NCBI RefSeq assembly: GCF_003590775.1
Contig: NZ_QYUM01000003.1
Coordinates: forward strand, 1,180,501 to 1,244,500
Direction: 5' to 3'
From: Sphingomonas cavernae
GTDB taxonomy: Bacteria > Pseudomonadota > Alphaproteobacteria > Sphingomonadales > Sphingomonadaceae
DNA: 64,000 nt
The notes under the pieces were generated by a model that was given only the letters and a program-made list of their open reading frames with translations, did no database searches and was not told where the DNA came from. This document shows, in pieces, positions 52,092-62,168 of this stretch (position 1 is its first letter; each line of letters starts with the position of its first letter). A program made the translations under genes and the position numbers.

Positions 52092-52916
52092 CTATGTCCA
52101 GTCCGCGGAGACGTCGCCGCAGAGCTGGTTGGACAGCGATCGCGCCGCCGATACAAGGCCATCCTGCAATTCGGGCAGGCCGCTGCGCTTCAATGCGCTG
52201 CCGATGCCGGTGGCGACGAGCGCGTGGCTGGGCTTGCCACGCGCCTTCCACACGGGCGCCGAGACGACGGTGACGCCCGAGATGTAATTGCCCTGATCGA
52301 CCGCAAATCCTTGGGTGCGTGCGAGGCTCACCTGTTGCTTCCATTCCGCGAATGTCGGGGGCTCGTCCCAACGCAGCGTGCTGAAGCGCGCTTCCAGTTC
52401 GGCTTCGGAATAGTCGCCAAAGGCCGCGATGCAGCGTCCGGTTGCGCTGATGAGTGCGGGGAAGCGGCTGCCGATCTGCGTGCTCAACTGGAAGCTCTGC
52501 CCCGATTGAGAGATCGCCACCACGATCATGTGGTCGAGCCCCATGGTCTGCACGCCGAGCATGGTCGCGCCGAATGTCTGGGCGAGGCGGTCCAGCAACG
52601 GCTGGGCAAGATCGTTGAACTGGTTGCGCCTGAGCCATTGCCGGGCGAGCGTGAGCACGCCGGCTTCAAGCGCGTAGCGCTTGGTATCGGGATCGAAGGA
52701 GACAAGCTCCTCGTCCGCAAGCGCTCTCAGCACATAGAGGCAAGTGCTTGGCACAAGGCCCAATTCCCGCGCGATCGCCTGAACGCCGAGCGGGTTCTCG
52801 CTTTTGCCGAGCAGCCGAAGCACGGCCGCCGCGCGCGAAATGGCGGGGGCCTTGCTGCGCTTCACCGTCCTGGCGAGGTCCTGATCGGTCGATGCGGCGT
52901 GTTGCTGCCGGGTCAT
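52092..52916 (-). CDS. IclR-family transcriptional regulator
   Basis: About 274 residues: N-terminal winged helix (SRAAAVLRLLGKSENPLGVQAIARELGLVPSTCLYVL) and C-terminal IclR effector domain (RTQGFAVDQGNYISGVTVVSAPV). ATG at 52916 or 52934. It faces away from the acyl-CoA ligase gene and is the only classical regulator near the catabolic genes, so it probably controls them in response to a pathway compound. Confidence 0.92.
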   Translation of the reverse strand: MTRQQHAASTDQDLARTVKRSKAPAISRAAAVLRLLGKSENPLGVQAIARELGLVPSTCLYVLRALADEELVSFDPDTKRYALEAGVLTLARQWLRRNQFNDLAQPLLDRLAQTFGATMLGVQTMGLDHMIVVAISQSGQSFQLSTQIGSRFPALISATGRCIAAFGDYSEAELEARFSTLRWDEPPTFAEWKQQVSLARTQGFAVDQGNYISGVTVVSAPVWKARGKPSHALVATGIGSALKRSGLPELQDGLVSAARSLSNQLCGDVSADWT

Positions 52917-52953
52917 GATTGAATTGCCTCGCATCCCTGTGACGATGACTTGG

Positions 52954-52992
52954 TTGTTCTATATATTGAATAGCACTCTATATTTACAACAA
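52954..52992. promoter_or_regulatory. AT-rich operator candidate between iclR-type gene and ligase
   Basis: TTGTT (52954-52958) and AACAA (52988-52992) frame CTATATATTGAATAG (52959-52973) and a second CTATATTT. The symmetry and position suggest the IclR operator and divergent promoters. Confidence 0.5.
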
Positions 52993-53075
52993 CAAGGCAT
53001 CTGTGACATTGCCTTGTCTGTTCCCGGCGAACGCGCGAGTCTGTGTTCAGCGGGTAGAACGGAACTGGTGGACTG

Positions 53076-54641
53076 ATGGCGAAGCTGACCGACTACACGC
53101 GCTATGAAGACGCCCAGGCGTATGCCAATTCGCCGGCGCTGTGGGAGCTGTTCGAGGGCGACAGGGAACGCCTCAACATCGCGCATGAGTGCATTACGCG
53201 ACATGCCGATGGTTCGGGTCGAGCGGCAGTGCGGATCGCGCATGCCGATGGTCGCGACGAGATACTGAGCTTCGATGAAATCTCTGCCGGCGCCGCGCGC
53301 TTCGCGCATTGGCTCGATGCCAACGGCATTCAGCCGGGTGAACGCATCGCCTTCATGCTCGAACCGTCGCTGCCCTTCTATGTGTGCCTGTTCGGCGCGA
53401 TGCAGACGGGCGCGATTTCAGTGCCGCTGTTCACGCTGTTCGGTCCCGATGCGCTGCGCCTGCGCGTCGACGACTGCAAGCCGAGCATTCTCATCACCAA
53501 TGCAGAGAAGGCCGATCTGGCGCGTTCGGTGGAGGGGCCGCGGGTGATCGTCGCCGACGATGGGTTGCTCGACGAGATCGCGAAATATCCCGCGTCCTAC
53601 GCGCCCAGGACCAGGGCGAATGACCTCGCGGTGTTCCAGTACACATCGGGCACGACGCGCGAATTGCCCGAAGCGGTGAAACACACGCACCGCGCGCTGG
53701 TGACGCTGATGTTCGCGGCGCTTTACGGCACGGGTATCCGGCCCGGGGACGAGTTCTTCTGCCCGTCCTCGCCCGCATGGGGGCATGGGCTGTGGCACGG
53801 CACGCTCGCGCCGCTCGGATTAGGCGTGACGACCGGAACCTTTGCCGGTCGCTTCGATCCTGTGCGGCTGATGAAGGCGCTGCAGGACTACAGGATCACC
53901 AACATGTCGGCGGCGGCCACGCACTACCGGATGATGAAGAATTCCGGGAAGGCGGGGGATTTCACCTTCTCGATCAGGAAGCTTTCCTACACCGGCGAGC
54001 CGATCGATCCGGCGACGCTGGACTTCATCGACGAGACCTTCCGCGTGCCCGCGTGCAGCATGTACGGCACCACCGAGATCGGCGTGGTGCTGGTCAACTA
54101 TCCAGGCGCGGATGATCACGAGGTGAAGCCGGGCTCGCTGGGCAAGGCCGTTCCGGGCCAGACGCTTCAGGTCCAGAACCCCGACGGCGCGCCCTCTGTG
54201 CCCGGCGTGATCGGCGAGCTGATGCTGTGGCGTCGCGACCGCTGGGAGACGACCAAGGACCTCGCGAAGATCGACGAGGACGGATATTTCTATCATTGCG
54301 GCCGCGCCGACGACGTCATCATCTCCGCCGGCTGGACGATGAGCGCGGTCGAGATCGAAAACACGATGCTCAAGCACGCCGACGTCAAGGAGTGCGCAGT
54401 CATCGGCGTGCCCGATGCGACGCGCGGACTCGTGGTGAAGGCCTTCGTCGTCAGCGATCGTGCCCCAAGCGACGCGTTCGTCACCGAATTGCAGAATTTC
54501 ACGCGGGAGCGGCTGGCGCAGCACGAATTCCCGCGTCTCGTCGAATTTGTGGGTGAACTCCCCAAGACGCCTGCGGGCAAGGTTCACCGCAAGGTCCTGC
54601 GCGATCGCGAAGCCGCCGCCGCGGCGGCGCTCGTCAACTGA
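53076..54641 (+). CDS. AMP-dependent acyl-CoA synthetase/ligase
   Basis: A 521-residue adenylate-forming enzyme. The P-loop is atypical: YTSGTTRELPEAVKHTH rather than SGTTGxPKG. Later motifs MYGTTEIG (A5), YFYHCGRADDVIISAGW (A7-A8) and KTPAGKVHRKVL with the catalytic Lys (A10) are intact. It would activate the pathway acid as a CoA thioester. First plus-strand gene of an operon-like row with the MaoC, CaiB and SDR genes. Confidence 0.9.
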   Translation: MAKLTDYTRYEDAQAYANSPALWELFEGDRERLNIAHECITRHADGSGRAAVRIAHADGRDEILSFDEISAGAARFAHWLDANGIQPGERIAFMLEPSLPFYVCLFGAMQTGAISVPLFTLFGPDALRLRVDDCKPSILITNAEKADLARSVEGPRVIVADDGLLDEIAKYPASYAPRTRANDLAVFQYTSGTTRELPEAVKHTHRALVTLMFAALYGTGIRPGDEFFCPSSPAWGHGLWHGTLAPLGLGVTTGTFAGRFDPVRLMKALQDYRITNMSAAATHYRMMKNSGKAGDFTFSIRKLSYTGEPIDPATLDFIDETFRVPACSMYGTTEIGVVLVNYPGADDHEVKPGSLGKAVPGQTLQVQNPDGAPSVPGVIGELMLWRRDRWETTKDLAKIDEDGYFYHCGRADDVIISAGWTMSAVEIENTMLKHADVKECAVIGVPDATRGLVVKAFVVSDRAPSDAFVTELQNFTRERLAQHEFPRLVEFVGELPKTPAGKVHRKVLRDREAAAAAALVN

Positions 54642-54658
54642 ATTTCAGGAGAAGAACA

Positions 54659-55810
54659 ATGGCAACAGTGCTCGAAAAACCGACCAACAAGTTTCCCAAG
54701 ATCACCGAAGAAGGTCTCGACGACCTGCGCAAGCGCATTGGCGTGAAGATCGAGAACACGGTGGAGCCGTGGAACTACGAAGCGAGCCGCGATGCGATCC
54801 GCCACTATGCCCACGGCATCGGCGACGACAATCCGCTGTGGTGCGATCCCGAATATGCCGCGAAGACGAAATATGGTTCGATCGTCGCGCTGCCGAGCTT
54901 CCTGTTCACCACCAGCCGGCTGATCTCGGGCTATTGCGGCGGACTTTCGGGCGTTCACGCGATGTGGGCGGGTGCCGACTGGACCTGGCACAAGCCCGTG
55001 CTGCGCAACGACACGATCAAGACCGAAGCGCACCTGAAGGATCTGGTCGAACACCAGACCAAGTTTGCCGGCCGGAGCTTCCAGCAGATCTACCATGTCG
55101 ATTTCTACAACCAGAATGGCGATCTGGTCGCGGAAGGCGATAGCTGGGTGTTCCGCACCGACCGCGACGAAGCGCGCGAGCGCGGCAGCAAGTACACCGA
55201 CGTCAAGGGCAAGGTCGAACCCTTCACCGACGAGCAACTCGCCGAATGGTCGAAGCTCTATGCCAATGAGGAAGTCCGTGGCGCCACGCCGCGTTATTGG
55301 GAGGACGTCAAGGAGGGCGAGCAACTGCCGCGCATGATGAAGGGGCCGATGACCGTCACCGGCTTCATCTGCTACGCGCAAGGCTGGGGCGGGCTCTACA
55401 TCCGCGCCAACAAGCTGGCGTACAAGATGCAGCAGGCGCATCCGGGCCTGGGCATCAAGAACCGCTTCAACGTGCCCGATTGCCCCGAGCGCGTGCACTG
55501 GGACGAGGCGTTCGCGCTCGAGGTCGGTGCGCCCGGCGCCTATGACTACGGTCCGGAGCGCTGCTCGTGGCTCACCCACCACATCACTAACTGGATTGGT
55601 GACGACGGCTTCCTGCACAAGAGCAAGTGCCAGATCCGCCGCCACAATCCCGACGGCGACGTGATCTTCATCGACGGCACCGTGACGCGCAAGTTCGTGG
55701 AAAACGGCAAGCATTATGTCGAGATCCAGCAGACCGCCGAAACGCACCGCGGCGAGGTTTCCGCATTCGGCACGTCGATCGCCGAACTGCCGAGCCGCTC
55801 GGGCAACTGA
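54659..55810 (+). CDS. MaoC/FAS1-like double hot-dog dehydratase
   Basis: A 383-residue protein with two hot-dog domains. The first (DAIRHYAHGIGDDNPLWCDP) matches the N-terminal MaoC dehydratase domain; the second holds MTVTGFICYAQGW and a later THHITNWIGDDGF. It should hydrate an enoyl-CoA or similar. Starts 17 nt after the ligase, GGAG upstream. Confidence 0.85.
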   Translation: MATVLEKPTNKFPKITEEGLDDLRKRIGVKIENTVEPWNYEASRDAIRHYAHGIGDDNPLWCDPEYAAKTKYGSIVALPSFLFTTSRLISGYCGGLSGVHAMWAGADWTWHKPVLRNDTIKTEAHLKDLVEHQTKFAGRSFQQIYHVDFYNQNGDLVAEGDSWVFRTDRDEARERGSKYTDVKGKVEPFTDEQLAEWSKLYANEEVRGATPRYWEDVKEGEQLPRMMKGPMTVTGFICYAQGWGGLYIRANKLAYKMQQAHPGLGIKNRFNVPDCPERVHWDEAFALEVGAPGAYDYGPERCSWLTHHITNWIGDDGFLHKSKCQIRRHNPDGDVIFIDGTVTRKFVENGKHYVEIQQTAETHRGEVSAFGTSIAELPSRSGN

Positions 55811-55947
55811 TTGCTCCTCGGCTGATCATCTGTCCCGGTCGTGTCCTCAGGGGCGCGGCCGGGATCGTCATTTTACGCAAGGGCGATGTTGACGGCCAAT
55901 GGCATTGAGAATGCCGTCCGCGCGCCATACACCCGGTCGCATCGCTT

Positions 55948-57162
55948 ATGACTGACAGTGCAACTTCTGGCTGGGGCGGCCCTCTTTCGGGGGTCCGCGT
56001 TCTCGATTTCACCCGCGTGCTGGCCGGCCCCGCCGCATCGCTGGCGCTCGCCGACCTTGGTGCGGAGATCATCAAGGTCGAGCCGCCGGGGACAGGTGAC
56101 GAAACGCGCACCTTCCCGCCGATGCGGGATGGAGAGAGCCATTATTTCCTGAGCATCAACCGCGGCAAGAAGAGCATCGTCATCGACCTCAAGACCGAGG
56201 CGGGCGTCGCGCTCGCCAGGGATCTGGCGGCCAAATGCGACATACTGACCGAGAACTACCGGTCGGGCGTGATGGACCGCCTCGGCCTTGGCTATGAGAC
56301 GCTCTCGGCGCTCAACCCGCGGCTGATCTACTGCGCGATTTCGGGTTTCGGGATGACCGGGCCGCTGAAGGACCGCCCGTCGTTTGACATCGTGCTTCAG
56401 GCGATGTCGGGCGCGCTCAGCGTCAATGGCGAACCCGGCGCGTTACCGTCGAAACTCGGTATTCCACTGGGCGATCTCGTCGGCGGGATCAACGGTCCGA
56501 TGGGCATCCTCGCGGCGCTCTATGAGCGCAGCGTCACGGGGCGTGGGCGCCTGATCGATGTCAGCCTGATGGACGGGTTGATCGGAATGCTCGGCTATCT
56601 GGCGCAACTCGCTTTCTTCACCGGCGAAGACCCCAGGCCGCAGGGATCGCAGCACCCCAATCTGGTGCCCTATGGCATATTCCCCGCCAGCGACGGCTCG
56701 ATCGTCATCGCCTGCCTGACCAACAGTTTCTGGGGACGCATCTGCGCGGCGCTTGGGATGCCCGAGCGTACGGATGATCCCCGCTTCGACACGATCGAGA
56801 AGCGGCGCGACAATCGCGCGGCGATCAACGCGATGATCTCGGAATTCACCAGTCAGCGGACCGTCGAAGAGCTTGCTGCGCTGCTCGCCGAACATCAGGT
56901 GCCACACGCGCCGATATTGGGCGTGATGGAGGCGCTGTCGCAACCACAGGCGATTGCGCGTGAGATGGTGGTGGAGACCGAGCACAAGGTGCTGGGAAAG
57001 ATCCCGATCGTGAACCGCTCGATCAAGTTTCCGGGGGACACGCAGCCGGTGCCCGACGCGCCGCCCGTGCTCGGCCAGCACACGGGCGAGATACTGGAAG
57101 AGATACTCGGGCTTACGCCCGGCCAGATCGAGGCATTGCGCGCTGCACAGGTCGTCGGCTGA
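55948..57162 (+). CDS. CaiB/BaiF-type (family III) CoA transferase
   Basis: A 404-residue class III CoA transferase. LSGVRVLDFTRVLAGPAAS and LADLGAEIIKVEPPGTGDETR open it; LGIPLGDLVGG carries the catalytic Asp; RGRLIDVSLMDG is typical. It would move CoA from one acyl group to another. 137 nt gap after the MaoC gene. Confidence 0.93.
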   Translation: MTDSATSGWGGPLSGVRVLDFTRVLAGPAASLALADLGAEIIKVEPPGTGDETRTFPPMRDGESHYFLSINRGKKSIVIDLKTEAGVALARDLAAKCDILTENYRSGVMDRLGLGYETLSALNPRLIYCAISGFGMTGPLKDRPSFDIVLQAMSGALSVNGEPGALPSKLGIPLGDLVGGINGPMGILAALYERSVTGRGRLIDVSLMDGLIGMLGYLAQLAFFTGEDPRPQGSQHPNLVPYGIFPASDGSIVIACLTNSFWGRICAALGMPERTDDPRFDTIEKRRDNRAAINAMISEFTSQRTVEELAALLAEHQVPHAPILGVMEALSQPQAIAREMVVETEHKVLGKIPIVNRSIKFPGDTQPVPDAPPVLGQHTGEILEEILGLTPGQIEALRAAQVVG

Positions 57163-57199
57163 TGCCGTTCGGGCCAACATAGTTTGAGAGGATCGCCTG

Positions 57200-58111
57200 A
57201 TGGCTGAATTGAGATTTGACGATCGGGTCGCCGTCATCACCGGCGCGGGCAGGGGACTGGGGCGCGCCTATGCGCTGCTGCTCGCATCGCGCGGCGCGAA
57301 GGTGGTCGTCAACGATCCCGGCGTCAGCATGAAGGGCGACGGCGTCGATGCCGGCCCCGCCGAAGAGGTGGTGCAGGAAATCAGGGCGGCGGGCGGTGAG
57401 GCGATTGCCTCCACCGACAGCGTCGCAACGCCCGAGGGCGGCAAGTCTATCGTCGACGCGGCGCTCGACAGTTTCGGCCGCATCGACATCCTTATCCACA
57501 ATGCAGGCATCGTTCGGCGCGGATCGTTGAAGGAGCTGTCCTGTGAGGATTTCGAGAGCGTCCTCGACGTCCACCTCCGCGGCGGCTTTCATGTCGTGCG
57601 TCCCGCGTTCCCGCGCATGTGCGCGGCGGGCTATGGCCGTATCGTCATGACCTCCTCGATCAACGGCCTCTACGGCAACGCCAATGTCGCCAATTACAGC
57701 GTGGCCAAGGCGGGCCTGATCGCGCTCTCCAATGTTGCGGCGATCGAAGGCGCGGCGGAAGGCGTCAAGAGCAACTGCATCATCCCGGCGGCGGTGACGC
57801 GAATGTCCGAAGGCGTCGACACCAGCGCCTTCCCGCCGATGGATCCCGAACTCGTGGCGCCCGCGGTGGGCTATCTGGCTCACGAAAGCTGTGCGGTGAC
57901 GGGCGAATTGCTGATCGCCGCTGCGGGCCGCGTGGCGCGCGCCTATGCGGCGGAGACGCCCGGCATCTATCAACCGGGCTGGACGATCGAACAGGTGTCC
58001 GAACAGATCGAGGCGATCCGCAACACCGATCAGCGGTTGATCTTCTCGCCCGTGCCCTCAGGCCATATCGACCATCTGCGCTACAGCTTCGCGATGGCCA
58101 GCAAGGGCTAA
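57200..58111 (+). CDS. Short-chain dehydrogenase, multifunctional-enzyme-2 (HSD17B4) like
   Basis: A 303-residue SDR: VAVITGAGRGLGRAYAL, VNDPG, HNAGI, catalytic SSINGLYG and YSVAKAG, with a long C-terminal extension ending HLRYSFAMASKG. This layout resembles the 3-hydroxyacyl-CoA dehydrogenase part of multifunctional enzyme type 2. It fits beta-oxidation after MaoC hydration. Confidence 0.9.
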   Translation: MAELRFDDRVAVITGAGRGLGRAYALLLASRGAKVVVNDPGVSMKGDGVDAGPAEEVVQEIRAAGGEAIASTDSVATPEGGKSIVDAALDSFGRIDILIHNAGIVRRGSLKELSCEDFESVLDVHLRGGFHVVRPAFPRMCAAGYGRIVMTSSINGLYGNANVANYSVAKAGLIALSNVAAIEGAAEGVKSNCIIPAAVTRMSEGVDTSAFPPMDPELVAPAVGYLAHESCAVTGELLIAAAGRVARAYAAETPGIYQPGWTIEQVSEQIEAIRNTDQRLIFSPVPSGHIDHLRYSFAMASKG

Positions 58112-58116
58112 CGCGA

Positions 58117-59271
58117 TCAGCGCCTGCAGCTAATGCCGAAGCGTTCGCAATAATCATTGAAATGGGCATGCACGCCTTCGCGCGTCAGGCCGTAATCCTC
58201 GAGCGCGTAGCTGTGCTTGCCATGCTTGCCCTGCGGGTTGCTGGCAAGGAACGCGTTCATCGCGGTTTCGGCTTCGGCGGCAAAAGGCTCGTCGAACCGC
58301 GCATAGAGCTTGCGCATCTCGCCGATCGGATCGCGCACCTGATCCTCATACTGGATGTCGTGGATCGAATCCTGCCCGTGCTTCTCGCGATGGGCGAGCA
58401 TCCGCTCGATCATCAGGTCGAAGGTCTGGACAAGGCCCTTGCCGACCTCCACCGGGTCGACCTCCGCGCTGAACATCTTGCGGACATTGTAGACGAGGCT
58501 GCAGGCCGAACCGACGACATCGGCGGGGTCGCGGTGCGTCATCGCGAGCTGCGCGTCGGGATAGACGCTGGTCATGTCGTCGAGGAACAGCGGATGCCAG
58601 GGGTTCTTCAGCGTCCAGCGACCGCCATTGTTCGCCTGAAGAAGCTGGAGCAACCGCTTGTGATAGCGGAAGGCGGGCAGATAGCTGGTGTTGAAGAACC
58701 ATTCCCGATAGCTCGGGATGTGCAGCACCGAGTCATAATATTGGGCGCAGAAGGACGGGGACATCGCGAACTGGCATTCGGTCGGGCTGTCGGCATCCTC
58801 ATGATGGATCGCCGAGATATGCGGCGCATATTTGAGCGACATGTTGAGCCGCTCCTGCTCGGCGACATAGCGCGGATCGCTGCTGAGCTCGCCCGCGGCT
58901 GCGGGCGGGGCCGAGTTGAAGGCTTCCCAGCGCAGGAAGCAGCGGCGCGCAGGATCGGCGTTGAGCAGGTTGATGGTAAGCGTCGTGCCCGTGCGCGGCA
59001 GGCCGAAGACGAACAGCGGCTTTTCGACGGGGCGTTCGAGCAGATCGGGGTGGCTGGCGAGCCAGTCCTCGACACTCAGGCGGTTGGCGAGCGTGGCAAC
59101 GATCATCCCCTCCCAGCGTGACGCCCCCGCCTCGGTCAGCTTCGCCTCGCGGTTGATGCTGTCGACGAGGACGTCGAGCCCCTCAAGGATGCCGTCATCG
59201 CCCAGATCGGAGAGCCCGGTCTGTTCGCGTGCGGCCGCCAGCAGGGCACTGGTCTCAAGCGCCATCGTCAT
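58117..59271 (-). CDS. PAPS-dependent sulfotransferase family protein
   Basis: A 384-residue protein. The 5'-phosphosulfate loop is FVFGLPRTGTTLTINLL; the 3'-phosphate region includes MTHRDPADVVGS. Start at 59271 behind GAGG. It would move sulfate from PAPS to a small hydroxyl substrate. It lies 38 nt after cysQ in the same direction, at the end of the cysD operon, so PAPS supply and use appear linked. Substrate unknown. Confidence 0.88.
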   Translation of the reverse strand: MTMALETSALLAAAREQTGLSDLGDDGILEGLDVLVDSINREAKLTEAGASRWEGMIVATLANRLSVEDWLASHPDLLERPVEKPLFVFGLPRTGTTLTINLLNADPARRCFLRWEAFNSAPPAAAGELSSDPRYVAEQERLNMSLKYAPHISAIHHEDADSPTECQFAMSPSFCAQYYDSVLHIPSYREWFFNTSYLPAFRYHKRLLQLLQANNGGRWTLKNPWHPLFLDDMTSVYPDAQLAMTHRDPADVVGSACSLVYNVRKMFSAEVDPVEVGKGLVQTFDLMIERMLAHREKHGQDSIHDIQYEDQVRDPIGEMRKLYARFDEPFAAEAETAMNAFLASNPQGKHGKHSYALEDYGLTREGVHAHFNDYCERFGISCRR

Positions 59272-59309
59272 CGTTCCTCTTTCTAGCTTCTTTTTATCGT
59301 CTGCGCGCG

Positions 59310-60062
59310 TCAGGCAACGGCGGGCTGCTCGCGCATGATCGTCAGCACTGGCTCGGCCCATTCGGGCCGGCAGATGAGCAGGTCGGGCATATAGCTGTCC
59401 TGCTGGTTGTAGATCAGCGGACGGCCATCGGCGCGGCTGACGTGCAGGCCGTGCGCGGCGGCGACTGCGACGGGCGCGCAACTGTCCCACTCATATTGTC
59501 CGCCGGTGTGGAGGTAGATGTCGGCCTCTCCGCGCACGATCGCCATTGCCTTTGCGCCCGCAGAGCCCATCGGAACCAGTTCGGCGCCGAGTGCCTCAGC
59601 TACCGCGACGGCTTCCGCAGCGGGCCGCGTGCGGCTGACCACCATGCGCGGGGTCGTGGCGCCCGCAGGCAGCGCCGCAGGCGCGTCGCTGCGCAACACC
59701 AGATCGAGCCCCGGCAGCGCGACCGCGCCGACCGTGGCCACGCCGTCGATCGCAAGCGCGACATGCACCGCCCAGTCGGTGCGCCCCTCGCCATATTCGC
59801 GTGTGCCGTCGACGGGATCGATGATCCACACGCGCGATCTGGCAAGCCGTGTGCCGTCGCACTGGCTCTCCTCGGAGAGCAGGCCGTCCTCGGGCCGCTG
59901 TTCACGGATCGCATGGCAGAGGAACTGGTTGGCGGTCTGATCGCCAGCCTTGCCCAGCGCCCTGGCGCTGAACAGACCGCTTTCCCGCACCTCGAGCAGC
60001 AGGCGGCCTGCGACATGCGCCAGATGCGCGGCAAGATCGGCGTCGTTCATATCCGCGTTCAT
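59310..60062 (-). CDS. cysQ: 3'(2'),5'-bisphosphate nucleotidase
   Basis: A 250-residue inositol-monophosphatase-fold enzyme that removes PAP, the by-product of sulfotransferases. Metal motifs GLLSEES and [13 protein letters not shown], and the C-terminal [16 protein letters not shown] overlap with cysNC. Confidence 0.93.
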   Translation of the reverse strand: MNADMNDADLAAHLAHVAGRLLLEVRESGLFSARALGKAGDQTANQFLCHAIREQRPEDGLLSEESQCDGTRLARSRVWIIDPVDGTREYGEGRTDWAVHVALAIDGVATVGAVALPGLDLVLRSDAPAALPAGATTPRMVVSRTRPAAEAVAVAEALGAELVPMGSAGAKAMAIVRGEADIYLHTGGQYEWDSCAPVAVAAAHGLHVSRADGRPLIYNQQDSYMPDLLICRPEWAEPVLTIMREQPAVA

Positions 60063-62005
60063 TTGAGGGGCATGATTTTGCGGATGATGTGTTCGGCGGC
60101 TTGTTCGGGGGTCATCTCGACGGTGTTGACGCGGATTTCGGGGTGCTCGGGAGGCTCATAGGGGCTGTCGATGCCGGTGAAGTTCTTGAGCTGGCCCGAG
60201 CGCGCCTTTTTGTAGAGGCCCTTGACGTCGCGCGCCTCGGCGACGTTGAGCGGGGTGTCGACGAAGATCTCGATGAACTCGCCCTCGGGGAGCATCGCAC
60301 GGACCAGCTCGCGTTCGGCGCGGAAAGGCGAGATGAAGGCGGTGAGCACGATCAGCCCGGCATCGGCCATCAATCTGGCGACCTCGCCGACGCGGCGGAT
60401 ATTCTCGATGCGGTCGGCCTCGGTGAAGCCGAGATCCTTGTTGAGCCCGTGGCGGACATTGTCGCCGTCGAGCAGGAAGGTGTGGCGGTTCATCAGGTTG
60501 AGGCTCTTTTCGACCTCATTGGCGATGGTCGACTTGCCCGAGCCCGAAAGCCCGGTGAACCACAGCACGCGCGGCGTCTGGTTCTTGAGCCGCGCATGTT
60601 CCTGGCGCGTGATGTCGGTCGGCTGCCAGTGGACATTCTGCGCGCGGCGGAGCGAGAAGTTGAGCATGCCCGCACCCACGGTGCGGTTGCTGATCTTGTC
60701 GATCAGGATGAAGCCGCCCAGCGTGCGGTTGTCGGCATAGGGCTCGAAGACGATCGCGCGGTCGGTGGCGATCTCGGCGACGCCGATCGCGTTCAATTCG
60801 AGCGTCTTGGCGGCGAGATGCTCCATCGTGTTGACGTTGACGGTGTATTTGGGCGCATGGACCGTCGCCGACACCATCTGGGTGCCGAGCTTGAGCCAAT
60901 AGGAGCGCCCGACATGCAGCGCCGCATCGTCCATCCAGACGATCGTCGCCTCGAACTGGCTCGACGCCTCGGGCGGATTGTCCGCGACGGCGATGACATC
61001 GCCGCGCGAGCAATCGACCTCATCGGCAAGCGTGAGCGTGACCGACTGGCCCGCGACCGCCTCGTCGAGATCGCCATCGCCACCGGTCCCGCTTGCCGGG
61101 CCGGCTTTTCCTGGCATCGTCACGACCTTGCTGATCGTCGAGGTCTTGCCCGAGGGCAGCACGCGGATCGCGTCGCCGGGCTTGACGCTGCCGCTCGCGA
61201 TCAGACCCGAAAAACCGCGAAAGTCGAGATTGGGCCGGTTGACCCACTGGACGGGCATGCGGAAGGGCTTTGCCTGATCGGAGACATTGTCGATCTCGAC
61301 GCTCTCGAGATGCGCGATCAGCGCGGGGCCCTTGTACCAGGGGGTGTTGGGCGAGGGCGTGGTGGTGATGTTGTCGCCCTTGAAGCCCGAGATCGGGATC
61401 GCGGTGAAGCTCTCGATGCCGATGCTGTCGGCGAACTCGCGGTAATCCTTCACGATCGCGTCGAAGATCGCGAGATCATAATCGACCAGATCCATCTTGT
61501 TGACCGCGAGCACGATGTTGCGGATGCCGATGAGGTGCGCGAGGTAGGAATGGCGCCGCGTCTGCGTCAGCACGCCCTTGCGCGCATCGATCAGGATGAC
61601 CGCAAGGTCGGCGGTCGAGGCGCCGGTGACCATGTTGCGCGTATACTGTTCATGCCCCGGCGTGTCGGCGACGATGAACTTGCGCTTTTCGGTCGCGAAG
61701 AAGCGGTAGGCGACGTCGATCGTGATGCCCTGCTCGCGCTCCGCGGCGAGCCCGTCGACGAGCAGCGCGAAGTCGATCTCCTGACCCTGCGTGCCCACGC
61801 GCTTCGAGTCCGCCTCGAGCGCTGCGAGCTGATCCTCGAAGATCATCTTCGAATCGTAGAGCAGCCGCCCGATCAGCGTCGACTTGCCGTCGTCGACCGA
61901 GCCGCAGGTGATGAAGCGCAACAGCGACTTGTTCTGGTGCTGGACGAGATAGGCGTCGATGTCCTCGGCAATGAGGGCGTCGGTCTTGTAAATGGGCTCG
62001 GTCAT
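60059..62005 (-). CDS. cysNC: Bifunctional sulfate adenylyltransferase subunit 1/adenylylsulfate kinase
   Basis: A 648-residue fusion. N-terminal GTPase CysN ([28 protein letters not shown]) powers APS synthesis with CysD; the C-terminal APS kinase CysC ([27 protein letters not shown]) makes PAPS. ATG at 62005. Between cysD and this gene lies an inverted-repeat spacer. Confidence 0.96.
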   Translation of the reverse strand: MTEPIYKTDALIAEDIDAYLVQHQNKSLLRFITCGSVDDGKSTLIGRLLYDSKMIFEDQLAALEADSKRVGTQGQEIDFALLVDGLAAEREQGITIDVAYRFFATEKRKFIVADTPGHEQYTRNMVTGASTADLAVILIDARKGVLTQTRRHSYLAHLIGIRNIVLAVNKMDLVDYDLAIFDAIVKDYREFADSIGIESFTAIPISGFKGDNITTTPSPNTPWYKGPALIAHLESVEIDNVSDQAKPFRMPVQWVNRPNLDFRGFSGLIASGSVKPGDAIRVLPSGKTSTISKVVTMPGKAGPASGTGGDGDLDEAVAGQSVTLTLADEVDCSRGDVIAVADNPPEASSQFEATIVWMDDAALHVGRSYWLKLGTQMVSATVHAPKYTVNVNTMEHLAAKTLELNAIGVAEIATDRAIVFEPYADNRTLGGFILIDKISNRTVGAGMLNFSLRRAQNVHWQPTDITRQEHARLKNQTPRVLWFTGLSGSGKSTIANEVEKSLNLMNRHTFLLDGDNVRHGLNKDLGFTEADRIENIRRVGEVARLMADAGLIVLTAFISPFRAERELVRAMLPEGEFIEIFVDTPLNVAEARDVKGLYKKARSGQLKNFTGIDSPYEPPEHPEIRVNTVEMTPEQAAEHIIRKIMPLK

Positions 62006-62087
62006 CACAGCCTCGTCTGGCCGGCGAATGCCGGCATGATGGTGTCTTTGGCAAGCGGCGCAAGCGATCGGGCGGGGCGCATGTCCT

Positions 62088-62150
62088 CCGCGCCTCCGCG
62101 TCTCCGCGCGCCCATGTTTTTCCCGCGCGGAGACGCAGAGACGCGGAGAA
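62088..62150. repeat. CCTCCGCGTCTCCGCG-type inverted repeat between cysD and cysNC
   Basis: 'gcctccgcgtctccgcgcg' and 'cgcgcggagacgcagagacgcgg' form a long imperfect hairpin in the cysD-cysNC spacer (62006-62168). It could affect mRNA stability of the two halves of the operon. Confidence 0.65.
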
Positions 62151-62168
62151 GGAAAGAGGAGATAGGCA

